Below, piece after piece: positions 11,685 through 23,608 of a stretch of DNA of 64,000 nt (position 1 is the stretch's first letter; every line of letters begins with the position of its first letter). The position numbers were made by a program, and so were the translations under genes. The notes under the pieces are model-generated. The model did not search any database. It was given only the letters and a program-made list of their open reading frames with translations, and had not been told where the DNA came from. Source of the DNA: Porogramme epimiltina (Eukaryota > Basidiomycota > Agaricomycetes > Polyporales > Polyporaceae); assembly GCA_900155495.1 (NCBI GenBank), contig FTLJ01000415.1, positions 1 to 64,000 on the forward strand, given 5' to 3'.

Positions 11685-13277
11685 CTAGTCGTCGCGCTGG
11701 GCAAGGCCGACGGTCTTCTCGCCCTGGTTGACTGTAACACGCAAGTTAATATCCGCACGGGGCAAGGAGCTAGAAGCGGGGCGGCCACTCACAGACGACG
11801 TAGACCGCCTTCAGGAACACGTCGCCGAAGATGTCGAAGTCCATGTTGCCGCGGCTCTGGATGCCGCCGAACATGTAGCCGTCGCCCGCGTCGCCGAACG
11901 CGATGTCCTTGGGGTTGAGCTTGTAGAGCGTCTCGCCGACGGCGAGCGAGATGTCGGGCAGGGTCGCGTCCGAGGGGAACTTGTACCCGCCCTGCTCGTC
12001 GTCGTACGTCGCGCCCTCGATCGCGCCGTAGATCTCGTCGACGACGTCGTCCGAGACGAGGCAGAGCGTGGTGCCGGTGTCGAGAATGGTCGTGTTCGAG
12101 AGGCGCGACTTGGTCTCGCCGTTCAGCGACCAGGACGTGGACTGCACCTGCCAGAAGCCCTGCGAGCTGGGAAACGTGCGCGCTCGTTAGTGGCTGCTGG
12201 TCACGCAGAGTCGGAAGAGGCCTACTTGTCCACGGGCGTGTACGTGATTGGGTTAGGCGTGACGGAGGTGTCGATGAAGCCGAACGAGTAGAAGCCAGGC
12301 TCGGTATCTCCGCGGCCCAGCTTGACGGTGAACACCGGCTGCACACAAGTGCATTTAGCGACGATTTACTTCACAAAATATTCCCAGAACCCACCGGGTT
12401 GATCAGCTTCTTGCTGATCATGTTCTCCACGGGCGTGGCCACCGCCTTGGGCGAGACCGTGTTGATTGCGGGCCATGCGAGCCCGAGCAGGCCGTCGTTC
12501 CCGCCGTCCTGGAGGAAGCTGGAGCTGAGCTTCTCCGCGAGCTCGACCGCCTGGCCCTGGATCGCGATGTCGCCCACGGTGACGGTCTCGCTGTAGACGT
12601 TGCCAGAGGCGGAGGAGCCGTCGCCGTAGCTGATGTTCCAGGAGCCCTTCGCCTTCTTGGCCGTGGAGGACTTGGACGGGTCGTAAATGTTGTGGCCCTT
12701 GTAGCGCGTGGCGTGCGCAATCTCCGAGCTGGTACGAGAGCTCAAGGGTTAGTTTGCGTTATCTCGCGGAAGGAGCGCGCAGACGTACCTCCAGACCCAG
12801 AGGTCGGATGAACCGGTGTCGAAGTCGAGGTTCAGGGTGACCCCCGGGGTGCCAATCGTGACGGGCACAACGTACTCCAGGCTGCGCAAGACGTAAGATA
12901 CACAAATGGCGCCGAATAGCGTTCAATATACTCACTCTGGTGGAAGGTTCAGGTACACCTGTCAGCGCATCTATGTGGACGAGCACGGGACAGCTAGACG
13001 CACCATTCTGGATGGACTCTGCGGGGACCTCGTGTGCGGTCTCCTTGTCGTGCTTGCTCTTGACCTTGACGACTAGGTTGTTGCGCTTCGCGAACCCGGC
13101 GTTGCGGCCGGTCTCGAAGCCATAGCGGCGGGCTGCGCGGGCGTAGGCGGCAGCGAAGGAGGGGCGCTTGCCGTCCTTGTAGTGCTCGGGGCGGATGAGA
13201 GGCTGCATCTTCTGTGTTACTGGCTTGGAGGCTGAGTCGGAGGTGGAGAACTTGAGCTTGGAGGGAAGGCAGCCCAT
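11685..13277 (-). CDS. Pepsin-like (A1) aspartic protease; one splice junction unresolved
   Basis: Exons 13277-13004, 12958-12936 (tentative), 12881-12789, 12728-12395, 12338-12226, 12166-11793 and 11731-11685 give about 419 residues. Both active-site Asp motifs are present, [12 protein letters not shown] and ILDTGTTLC. Other family signs are [41 protein letters not shown] and the terminal GEKTVGLAQ. The N-terminal part is a Lys/Arg-rich propeptide-like stretch with no signal peptide. It begins MGCLPSK, which resembles an acylation signal. A TATA-like TATAAATA at 13286-13293 lies so close to that ATG that initiation at the internal ATG (13,208) is possible. No combination of GT-AG sites joins exon 1 to the exon starting at 12,881 in frame; the mismatch is one base. 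This may be a frameshift, a sequence error or an unseen micro-exon. From 12,881 to the stop everything is in phase. Confidence 0.8.
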
Positions 13278-15342
13278 GGCTTGGGGTATTTATACGTCGG
13301 AGAGGGCGGGCGGGACTGGGTATCGGACGTCGGAGGAGGTATAGGGCGGCGCAGGTCGAGCACACGTCGGTGGTGCTGCGCTCCGAGGCAGGCGGTGAAA
13401 GAAGAGCGAAAACAGACGGACCGAGAGCGGCGGCGGGAGCACGTGAAGGGGATGGAGAGAAAGCTGGCCTGAGGCGGTGAGGGCTGGGGAGAGACCGGGA
13501 GGAGGTGGGGTCTCCGCCGTGGGCCTTATCAACGTTGTGCGTGAGGAGGGTTGGGAGAGTGCAACAGAGAGTTGGCGGTGTGCATCTCCGCATCTGCCCC
13601 TCGCCGAGTCGTAGTCTCTTCTTTTTTCCGAACAGAACATCCCCACACCTCCACCGTTCAAGGCTGCTTCTTCACGGTGCCAATCCCCGGGGGGCAGGGT
13701 GACGGATGTTCTGGGTCACGTCGGGCGGGCTGACGGACGCTCGGAGCCATGCGTGTTCTGTGCGAGATATGGCGGACGTTGGAAATGGGCGAGATGGGCG
13801 AATGGGACGAGAACGAGCTCGCTGCATATGGCAATCCAGACATGGCTTTGTGGCGATCGCGACATGAGCGCTTGTCATAAATAGCCCTCAGGCCGCCTCC
13901 TGACGCCGCTCGCTTCCGACGCCGCACCGCACGCGAGCCCACTTGTCCACTTCCCGTCGCCCCCCGGTTGCAACGGCCGGTAAACGTCTTCCGCACGCCG
14001 TTAGATTGTGTATGTCTCGGTGCGGCGAGGCTCGCTCTGAACCCCAACGTTAACGTCATATCCTATCGGGTCCATAGGCGGTGCTCAATGGCGTCATGGA
14101 CCTCTCGAGGCACCTGGGACCGATGATATGCACTCGGTTCATGTGCCTCTGCATACAGTTGCGCCACAGAAGACCATGGAAGCTATCACCGGCGCGACAC
14201 GCAGCCGCCTTCCCTGCTTGCTCTGAAAGGAACTTATCTGTTCTTCTCTCCCTCCCCTGCGGTCGATCGCCTGTGCCCATATAATCGTACACCGCGCGCC
14301 CCGGGCCCCCTTTGAATGTCTTGTGATCGTGGGGGAATTCAGAAATCATGTAGAGTTTTCACGAGCATGAAAGCCGCTGTCGCCCTGCACGTGCACTACG
14401 TCATGGCATCCACCTGGTGGACCGAGCACAGCACCGCGGTCAACTTGGTTTGAATCCTAGTCCGGGCTCTCCTTTCGTCCCCCCACCTCGACGAGCAGAG
14501 CTCGGGCGTATTCTTCGATCTCCTCTACAACCCCTACGATCCGTGCAACCTCCTCCATCGTGTAGCCTCCGGCTCCGGCTATGATGGTATGCAATCCAAC
14601 AACCGATCGGACTCGGTCGAATTCCACCGGACATCGTCCCATATTGTCACCGGTTCGCTCGCAGCCAAGACGGGCAGTCATTTCCTCAACCCGCCTGTTG
14701 ACCATTGCAACGTAGGGCTGGCTAGAATCTAGACGGATCAGTAAGTCCTCGAGCTCCCGTCCGGCTCTTCACTCGCAGTTCGAGTGTTCCCTGCAACGCG
14801 GTGTGTTATAGAGCTTCGAGAGAGTGGCCATGAAGAGAACTGGAGAGGACTCTACTTTCTCCCTGGCTGACAATGTCTTCGAGCGTCTGTAAGTCCCTTC
14901 TACGGATTAGGTGGGTCGATGTAAGTATCTCTGCTTCTACAACTCCTAGAGCGCTTCTCCGAGAGATACAACGACTTCCTGCATATGAGGTGCACTCACA
15001 ATGTCTTTCTATGGCGGTCCTTGAGATAGATGTGCACAGCGATATACATCCGCTACAACTCCTCATGGTGGACGCTTACAGCAACCCTGATCGCGTCTAA
15101 ATTGAACGCCCCGCGGTCGCGTGATAGACACGTGGCAAGGATCAAGTTGGGATTTGCCGCAGGCTCGAGGTACAGCTGCAGGGCGAGGTGCTCATCCGCG
15201 CACGCCGTGCAGAGAGCCTGCCACGGTCTCTCCATGAGCTAGCCTCGTGTTGCTCCTTCCATATACCCGTCTCCTGCTGCTCCATTCATATCAGAGATAC
15301 CCCACACCACTCTCATTTCTCACACATCTTGCCTAGAAGCTC
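13278..15342. other. Gene-poor interval
   Basis: About 2 kb without a supportable gene. Short open frames on both strands have no family motifs and no consistent splicing. A T-arm-like sequence near 14,445 was considered as a tRNA and rejected. It presumably carries the promoters of the divergent protease and NADAR-domain genes. Confidence 0.4.
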
Positions 15343-17675
15343 ATGGGGAACAACCCCAGCCGCACACACGGAGTCCACCCGGCACTGCAGCGCTACCCTC
15401 AGGACCGCGATCGCGGCCTTCCCAAAAGAAGTTATACCACGCGCGAACGGAGGAGGAAATACGATGATGACTATGAAGACGATGGGCCCGAGGGTTATCC
15501 ACACCGGCTACCGTACGCGCCTGCCTTTCCCCAGCCCCAGGCCCAAGGTTTTCCTATCCGTGCGTTTATCTTGTCATCTTCCCCCTTCACCCACCCCTGT
15601 TCAACATGTATCACCCTCCGGTAGAACCTCAATATCTGAATGGCCAGTACGTCGTCTTCCCTCAGCCCAACATGGCGCAGGGCATCCAGCCCGTGGTACC
15701 CGCAATGAACGGCGCCGTCCCAACGACGGGCAACCCATTCCCCGCCCCGCCAATGAACATGCCCACCCCCGAGCCCGCCGTCCCCGTCCCAGGGCCCGCC
15801 ATCGACCAACCCGTGATCCCCCCCATGCCCCCCTCGATGCGGCGAGGCGGCCCTGGCGGAACCCCATTCGTGCCCGCGGGCCCGTGGCCCACAGACTCGC
15901 CTTCGTCGTCGGACACGTACACGGACGAACTCACGCCCTCGGCACGCGAGCGCCTGCAGCCACGCCTTGCCCCAGGCCAGTACGGACCGTTTGACGGTGC
16001 GCGCGACCGCTCGCGCACGCCCGCCCCCGCGCTCCGCCGCAATGAGCGCCACCACCACCACCACCGGTCAGCGTCGTCTCCTGCCTTCCAAATACACCCC
16101 ACTCCACCGTTCGACGACTCGCGGGAGCCTCCCGTCATACCCGTCGGCGTGCCCCCGCCAAACTTCGTCCCGTTCCCCAACCAGCCCGGAATGATGCCCA
16201 TGCCCATGCCAGGGATGGACGGGATGGGCTTCCCCCATATGGCCATGCCCCAGCCCCAGCCCCAGCCAGAACCGGAGCCACAATTCCAGGCGATCCGCCC
16301 ACGCCCGTTCTCCCCCATCCGGATGCGCGAGAACCCACTACCCCCGCCGCCGCGGGACATCATCCAGTCGTCGCCGTACGTGCGGCTGCTCGCCGACCTG
16401 CGCAAGCCGATCGACGAGGGCGCGATCCGCGCCAAGATCGCCGCGACGCCCGCCATCCACACCGTCGGCGCGGTCAACATCGCGACCGTGCCCCCACCGC
16501 CGCCGCCGTTCGCGCCCGCCGCGCCCGGCACGTCGCACACGGGCTCGCGCTCGAGCCGCGAGAAGAAGCCGCGCAAGGGCCTCTTCCGCTCGCTCAGCCA
16601 CCGCCTCGGCGGGCGCCGCGCGGACGACGGCGACAGCGCCCGCGTGCTCTCGCCGGAGCCCGCCGCGGCGCCGTACGCGCACGTCCAGCAGGTGCCCGTG
16701 CAGCTCGCCGGCGGGCAGCAGACGGTCGTGTACCCGATCGTGCAGCACATGCCCGACGGGAGCACGAACCTCATCTACCAGCCGCCCGCGCCGCAGGCCC
16801 TCGCCGCGGGCCCCGACCCCGCCGCGGTCCCGCCCCCCGGGGTGACGGCGGGCACGCCTGTGCCGTATCCCGCCTCGACGCCAATCCCTATGCCGCACCC
16901 CGCACCGACGCCGACGCCCCCGGCGGACATGGGCGGCGCGTTTCCCATCCCGAACCTCAACCCCGGCCCGCCCGTCGTGCCCCCCGGCGCGAACGTCGTC
17001 ATCCCGCCGGGGGCCGCGATCCCGCGCGGCGCCGGCGTGCGCTCGCCAGGCCCAATGTTGATGATGCCCGGGCGCGCGCCCTCGCCGCGGCCGGCGTCGC
17101 GGAACAGCGCGCGCCCGCGCTCGCCGCGGCCGCAGCCGATCCCCGTGCCGCCGTACCCGCCCGCGGTGAAGATCGACCGGACGACGGAGCTCGCGGCGCT
17201 GCTGCCGACGTCGCCGCACCGCGTGCACTACAACCACCGCTCGTACCCGACGGGCGCGCACCTGTGGGAGGCGCTCAAGTTCGTCGGGCACCGCGCGGAC
17301 CTCGCGGAGCGCGTGCGCTCGTGCGGGACGCCCGAGGACGCGAAGGCGTACGCGGACCGGTACCGCGCGAACTGGCGCCCGGACTGGGAGGACGTCATGG
17401 AGCAGATGGTGTGTGCCGTTTTCATCCTTTTTGTGCACGCTTTGGGGGTCGTTCGGCTGACGGGGGGTGCGTAGCTCGAGGAGGTGCTGTACCACAAGTT
17501 CGTGCAGCACCCGCACCTGCGCGGGACGCTCATGCGCACGGGGCATGCGGACCTCATCTTTGCCGATCCGGACACGACGCTCGGCGAGGGCGCGTTCCAG
17601 GATGGCATCAACTTGCTCGGCCGCGCGCTCGTTACCGTGCGCGAGCGGCTGCGTGCGGAGGAGATGGATATATGA
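15343..17675 (+). CDS. Proline-rich protein with C-terminal NADAR (YbiA/DUF1768-like) domain
   Basis: Exons 15343-15559, 15625-17408 and 17475-17675 encode 733 residues with consistent phase. Residues 1 to about 585 are predicted disordered, with very high Pro, Gly, Met and Ala. They include a His run (about 150), a basic block (GSRSSREKKPRKGLFRSLSH) and Arg-Ser-Pro repeats before the domain. Residues about 590-733 match the NADAR fold: HYNHRSYPTGAHLWEALKF, then DAKAYADRYRANWRPDW, VLYHKFVQHPHLRGTLMRTG and GINLLGRALVTVRERL. NADAR proteins are N-glycosidases; YbiA acts on riboflavin-pathway intermediates, and others remove ADP-ribose from guanine in DNA. Which activity applies here is unknown. 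The Trp/Glu of the LWEALKF helix and the LG(R) near the end are family features. The start MGNNPS is the first ATG and could be N-myristoylated; that is inference. Confidence 0.82.
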
Positions 17676-18198
17676 GGGCGGCCGCTGCCCCCATCCCGTG
17701 GCCCCGCTCCGCCGTTCCGACTACCGACACGCCCAAAACTAAAAACACTGCGACACCCTATCCCCCCGCGACACATCCTACACGGCGCGCACGACGCCAC
17801 TAAGCCTCTTTACGCCCGACTACCGCCTGTTCCTGTTCCCCGATCACGATGCCCCTAACGCCACGCCCCACATATGCCCACATCCACCTATCACCCCCCG
17901 CTTCCGTCTGTTGCACTTGCCCGCTTTCGGTCCTGCTCTCGTCGATGATCTGCGCGCGCTGCTTCTATATCCCATGTAACCAGGTCTTCCGCGTCCCTGC
18001 ACTACCGCTGTTGGGCTTGTTTGTCTGTTTGTCTGTTTGTATTATATAGTATCGTAGATTAAGTGCATGTAGTGTGTACTTGCTATGCCATCCTCTGGGT
18101 CGCAGGTCCCTCTCCTCGGTCACCACCTGTCGTGTGCCTGATAGACTTTGCCCCTGAGGCCTTGAGCGCTGTGCCCGCACCAGGCTGGCTTTTACTTA
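17676..18198. other. Convergent 3' intergenic region with a small GTTTGTCT repeat
   Basis: This lies between the stop codons of the NADAR gene and the LARP7-like gene. Near 18,020 three tandem units of a GTTTGTCT-like repeat precede TATTATATAG. No gene was seen. Confidence 0.4.
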
Positions 18199-19927
18199 TC
18201 ACCCTCGCCGCTTGCGCTTCCGCGCCCGCTTCTCCCCGCCCTCTCCCTGCCCCACGTCTTCCGCGGCTACAGCACCCGGCTCGCCGCCATCTGCGCCCTC
18301 CAGCGCGACGGCGCGCCGCACCGCCTCGCGCCGCACCTTCTCGGGCACCCGCTCCCAGTACAGCGCCTCGCGCTCGCCGGTGACGACCTCGACGTGGATC
18401 GGCTTAGCGGCCCCCGCTGTGTCCTCTGGGGCGGCGGAGGCGGAGGCGTCTAACCCGTGCGTTTGTACGCGGGGCTTGGAGGTGAACGTGGCGGCGAGGG
18501 TGTGCGCGTGCGCGGGTGCGGCGAGGCGCAGGTGGCACTGAGTAGCGTAGCGGGGGCGGTGTGAGCACGACGTCCGACATGGGGAAGAGTGGGGACGGAG
18601 GGACGTACGGAAGCCATGCCCTTGGTGTAGTCGACGTAGTCGGGCGCCACGGCGGCGTGCGCGGCGAAGAGCGACTTGAGCGTTGTTTTGTTCGTCTCGG
18701 GGTGCACGTTCTTCACGAAGACGAGGCAGCCGGGCGGGAAGGGTGCATAAGGGTCGAGGCGCGGTGCGCGAGCGGGCTCGCTAGGTTTTGGGGTCGGCTC
18801 GTTGGGTGTATCGACGTCTTCGAGATCGTCGTACGCGGGCGCGGCGTAACTTGCACCGGCTTGGGCCTGAGGCCCGACGCCGGCAGCTTCGTCGAGGAGC
18901 TGCTGGCGGTACGCAAGGTACTCCTCTTTGAGTTCCTCCCATCTCGCCTTCGACACCACCCTGAACCCAAATTTGACCGCTTCTTGTGTGACGGGACCCT
19001 CTGCAACGTCCGGGGGCGCGACAGTTCTGCGGGGGAGCCACGGCCATTCCGCTGCGATGTGCTCCGTATCATGCGTGTCTGCGAATGTAACGAGCGCGAA
19101 GCCCTTGCATTTTGGCGTGTCTCCGGGGCGGTCGAGGTGGTGTGGGGGGAGGGAGACGGCTTGTATGCGCGACGGAGCCCCGGGGGAGCCCACAAGAGAG
19201 GAGAGGAAGCGGGAGATGGCGGGAACGGATCTATGCGACGGCGGGATGCCTTCCTACGTCCGGTGCCGATTAAGTCAAGAGTGAGCGGACGAGGACAGAG
19301 CGGACGTACCACGTACACCGTGCGCGCGTCCCACTCGTGCCGCGTCGAGTTGCGTACACGCGTCAGAGCGTCGTCCAAGTCTGTCCTCCGCACCTCGTAC
19401 CCGCTCGCCCTGTCCTGCGCGTCCCGGCCGTACCACGCGCTCCTGTCGGGCGCGCTGACGAGCATGCGCACCTCGAGCGCGTCAGTCGCGTGAGCACGCG
19501 CAGCTCTAACCAGTGCAGCCTCCGCAGGGGGTACGTTCAGATGGAGGAGATAGGAGGAGTGGGATAGGAGGTGGCTGAGGGGTATCCCTAGATGAAGATC
19601 AGCTTCCACTGTTAGGAGGCGGGGGTGGGACGTACATCCGTCATCCGCGCTTGCGACAGTCCTGCGGAGGTCTATGTCGAGCCAGAGAGCATGGTCGGAA
19701 AGAGAGAGGCAGAGGAGGGCGGCAAGGTCTTCGTCCTTGAGTGTAGAGCCTGTGCTCTTGCCTTTGCCCTTCTTGTCCGCCGCGGCTGCGTCGGGCAGCG
19801 AGGCTGTCCGTGGGACGAGTGCGGGAGAGGAAGGACCAGCGACAGGGGGCCGAGAAGACGATGAGGGCGAAGAGGGGCCAGGGTGGTGGGATCTCTGGGC
19901 GACTTTGCGGGGGACGAAGGGGAACAT
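18199..19927 (-). CDS. LARP7/Pof8-like La-related protein with xRRM (telomerase/7SK-type RNA binding)
   Basis: Exons 19927-19636, 19587-19310, 19253-18609 and 18537-18199 encode 517 residues; all phases agree. The domain order is that of LARP7. A La motif at about 70-130 shows DHALWLDIDLRR and, across intron 1, DDGWIPLSHLL. An RRM follows at about 180-265, with VYVEGIPPSHRSV, IQAVSLPP and KCKGFALVTF. The C-terminal xRRM at about 345-480 reads GCLVFVKNVHPETNKTTLKSLF, DYVDYTKGMASCHLRL across intron 3, and KPIHVEVVTGEREALYW. A basic tail (KRARKRKRRG) ends the protein. La-related proteins of this group bind the 3' end of small nuclear RNAs. In fission yeast Pof8 loads the telomerase RNA. Assignment to telomerase rather than another snRNP is by family only. 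Intron 1 has a clear CTAAC branch site. The start at 19,927 is the first ATG of the La-domain exon. Confidence 0.82.
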
Positions 19928-20778
19928 GTTGGGATCGGGTCGGGTGTCCCGGGGAGAGGCGTCGCGCCACCGTAGACTGTGGCAGGAGGGGGTCTGGAAG
20001 GAGAAGCCACGCGAGCAGAACGTGGGCTTTGTGGCGTCTGGGCACGGCTAGATAAGGAATAGAACGTGATAGGGACTCGCAGTGGCTGATAGCCTTCTGC
20101 CATGACGTCGCGCCTCTTCCTCCTCCAGCGGCACTCAAACCTCCGGTCGCGTCTGGCGGCGGTGTGGAACGGCGAGCGCGGCCTGCGACGCTGCGGTGCG
20201 CCTCTGCATGTGGTCCTGGGCGGGGGCACGCGCAGGCGAGCTAGCCGGGACGAGCGAGCGGCAACAGACGCCCCCGACAGAGTGCCCGGTGCGTTCGGCG
20301 ACCGGACCCGCAGGCGCGAGCAGACGCGATCTGAAGGGACTGTCGCGGGAGGCCCGTGACGGACCCACGACGCTTGACGCGTTCCTCATTTATAATATCC
20401 GCCCTCCTCGACCCCTTCCCACCATGTGCCGTCCCCCCGTCTCGCCCCCCGACCCCGCCCCACCCTCCCACATCACCCTTGGAACTCCCCGGCCGCTATC
20501 ATCACCACACCCTCCCGGTCCCTTCCCACCTCCACCCGACTCCCTCCACCTCTCTCCACCTCTTGTCCTCCCGCCACGACTTAACCCCATCTTCTAGCGT
20601 CTTCGCCCACGCGCCAGCGCGCTGCCCGCAATCCGTCGGCCCGCCGCTCGTTCTCCGGGCCTTCCAGTACCAGGCACGTCACGCTCCCCGGTCTCCGCCT
20701 CGTGTCTCTCCGTCCCTCCTCGACGTGCCCAGTATTGCCGACGCCCTCAATTATACTGCACCGCTTTCTCGAGTTCTC
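19928..20778. other. Divergent intergenic region (LARP7-like / P450)
   Basis: About 850 bp between divergent start codons. The stretch 20,400-20,600 is a C-rich pyrimidine tract on the plus strand, as is common just upstream of basidiomycete start sites. TTATAAT near 20,391 is a possible TATA for the P450. No gene was supported. Confidence 0.4.
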
Positions 20779-23048
20779 ATGGATCGGCTCCCGCGTATTA
20801 TTATCCCCGTCGTCGATCCCTGGCCTCTTTTCGTCGCCCTCGCTGCCGCTTTCACCCTTTCTTACTTCCTACGCCGCCACTTCGACCCCGTACGTAACGC
20901 CCACTCGCGCTCGCCTTATCCCCCCGCCGCTCGATCCGGCTCGCTTACCCCCGCTTCCAGCTGCGCGCCATTCCCACTATAGGCCAGTCTGCCCCCATCC
21001 TTTCCTATCTCGGTGCATTTCGCTTCATTCGCGATGCGGAGGGCATGCTACGCGAGGGCTATAAGAAGGTACGCCCCACCTTGTTTGACCGGTCTTCCAT
21101 TCGCCAATCCCCTCCCAAGTACTATGGCACGCTCTTCAAGCTCCCCATGCTCGACGGCTGGATAGTCATCTTCACCGGCCCCAAGCTCATAGACGAGCTG
21201 CGCAAGAGCCCCGACGACGAGCTCTCGTCCGTCGAGGGCACCGCCGAGGTTCGTCTTCCCTTCCCACCCACGCTGCTGCGCCTTCCCATCGCCAGGCTAC
21301 GCCCGAAGCCGACACGCCACACTAGGTCCTCCAGCTAAGGCACACCCTCGGCCCGGGGTTTGACGACCAGTTTCACGTCGCTGTCGTAAGGGACAAGCTG
21401 ACGCGGAACCTGGCGGCGCTGTACCCCGACGTCCTCGACGAGGTCTCTGCGGCGTTTCAGGAGTACATACCCCCAACAGAAGGTGCGTCTATCCTCCCAT
21501 CTCATTTACACGTATGCAGACGGCGTTTTCCCCCACGCCCATCCATGCGGACAGATTGGACGGAAGTATGCATGTTCCCAGTCGTGCAGAAGGTCATCGC
21601 GCGCGCGAGCAATCGCGTCATCGTCGGCCTCCCCCGCTGTAAGTGCTCCCGCGCCTCCCTCCCTTTCCCCGCGGGCCGCATCTGAACGTCCCAGGCCGCG
21701 ACCAGAAGTTCCTCGACGTCGCGATCAACTTCACGAACGAGGTCTTCGTCTCCTCCTTCCTCATCAACCTCTTCCCGGAGTTCCTTAAACCGTGAGTGCC
21801 GCCCACATTTAGCCACGCTCCGCCGAGGTTCGCCTGCCGCCGCCGCTTACTTACTGCAACCGACGTACGCCGCTCGCAGGTTAATCGGGAGGGCGCTCCC
21901 GCTAGTCTCGCGCAGCAAGAATGTGCTGACGCCCATGGTCGTGCCGATGCTGCAGGAGCGGCAGCGGATGGTGGAGATCCATGGGGAGGAGTGGGAGGAC
22001 AAGCCGGTCAGTGTCGCGTGTCCGCTCCGGGAGGGTTTCGCATGTGTAGGTTGAGAGCTGAGATGCCGTTTGCTTTCATTATAGCGGGACCTGCTCCAGT
22101 GGCTGCTCGACGAGGCGCGCGCGAAGAGCACGCCGTTTGAAAATGTGGTTGAGAAGGTCCTCCTCGTCAATTTCGGGGCGATACACACGTCTAGTGGGGT
22201 ATGCGCTTGCCTTACCTCGCTCTGCCCCTCGTATCTCATGCTTGACGCGATCCCCCATCATCACATAGACGTTCACACACGCACTGTACAACCTAGCCGC
22301 ATATACCCAGTATATCGAGCCACTCCGCGAAGAAATAGAGGCGGTCCTCGCGGTCGATGGGTGGAGTAAGGCCTCCCTTGGGAAAATGCTCAAGCTTGAC
22401 AGCTTCCTCAAAGAGTCTATGCGCCTCGCCGACGGCGCGCTGAGTACGTGTCCCGTCACTACCCACCGCGCCCTCTCCGCTGATGTCACCTTCCCCGTCC
22501 CCGCCCCTCCCCCCTCCCCGCGCCCGTAGTGAACCTCTTCCGCAAGGCCGTCAAAGACGTGACGCTCTCGGACGGGACGCGCATCCCGCGCGGCACGCTC
22601 GTCGCGGCCGCTGCGGTGACCGCGCACTCGGACGACGCGCGCTACGGCCCGGACGCGCTCGCGTTCGACCCGTTCCGCTTCGCGCGCCTGCGCGAGGGCG
22701 GCGGCGCGGACGCGGTGCTCAAGCACCAGCTCGTGAACACCTCGGTCGACTTTATCACGTTTGGCCACGGGAAGCACGCGTGGTGCGTTGGGCGCTCTGC
22801 CTTTAGTGTTTGTGCTTTCTGTGCGGTGCTGACGCGCGACACGTCGCTCGCGCAGTCCGGGGCGGTTCTTCGCCGCGAACGAGCTCAAGACGATGATGGC
22901 GTACCTCGTGTTGAACTACGACGTCAAGTTCGCGGATGAGGGCAAGCGCCCGCCCAACATCCGTTTTGGGCCCGCGGATCTGCCCTCGCACACCGCGCGC
23001 GTCCTGTTCCGCAAACGCAGGCGGGAGGGCACGCACGTCGTGTTGTGA
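20779..23048 (+). CDS. Cytochrome P450 monooxygenase A
   Basis: Eleven exons (20779-20889, 20961-21068, 21120-21248, 21326-21482, 21555-21638, 21695-21791, 21880-22006, 22085-22198, 22269-22443, 22530-22782, 22856-23048) encode 515 residues with every phase consistent. Haem-thiolate P450s insert oxygen using electrons from NADPH-P450 reductase at the ER. Residues about 10-30 are an N-terminal membrane anchor (LFVALAAAFTLSYFL). The I-helix region reads NFGAIHTSS rather than the usual AGxDT, as in several basidiomycete families. The K-helix ExxR is KESMR, and DPFRFARLR is the PERF-like block. The haem loop FGHGKHACPGRFFA has Cys452 built across the last intron. It is unlike P450s C and D in this window in intron positions and motifs, and it lies 10 kb from the terpene cluster, so a role there is not supported. 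Confidence 0.88.
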
Positions 23049-23608
23049 GTTTGTCTTACGGGGGTGAGGGAACGAGGGGTTACAGGGGACTTTGTGTGCG
23101 AGCTTTGTAACTGTTGGATGATATACGGATTTTACTCGCTCTGCGCATCGTGTCCGTGATTGCCCTTCTCGGATGGCGAATTCACAACATCTCGGTGGAA
23201 GCTCGCATGGACACAGCCGGGGTTAGTCAAAGGGTGCGTCACGCTCTTGCGAGTTTTCGCCCGCCCTCGTGAGACTGACCATGATAATAGTATTGAGATC
23301 GAAGCCACCGCACGGGACTTCGAGGATGTATTGGCCAGTAAGGTTCGGGCCCATGTGGTATGTGAGTGCTGACGGACCCTTGAATGAGTGTTAGCTTCGT
23401 GGACCGGCTACCACGGGGTCACCATGAGGCCAAGGAACACGCTTCGTCAATATCGTTGGATCGGGACACAACGTCCTTATTCCTTCAGGTCGTGCCTGCC
23501 CGCTAGGCTAGAAAGATCCTTTATCTCAGCTGCCCTCCGTCGGTGTGTTCTACCCTCCCTCGTATCCCCGCACATTATCCTTACCTACACAAACTCTGTA
23601 CAAGTCCT
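23049..23608. other. Intergenic region, left edge of third duplicated block
   Basis: 560 bp between the P450 A stop and the HET copy 3 start. No gene was supported. The boundary of the duplicated block should lie within or just left of this stretch. Confidence 0.35.

Noticed and set aside
14435..14475. T-arm-like sequence (GGTTTGAATCC) suggesting a tRNA 3' end
   Set aside because: No matching 5' acceptor strand, D-arm or anticodon arm was found within about 120 bases upstream.
16338..17546. 402-codon open frame on the minus strand
   Set aside because: Antisense to the NADAR-domain gene; a composition artefact rich in Arg.
18018..18050. GTTTGTCT tandem repeat considered as a regulatory repeat
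   Set aside because: Only about three imperfect units in a 3' region; an ordinary microsatellite is sufficient.
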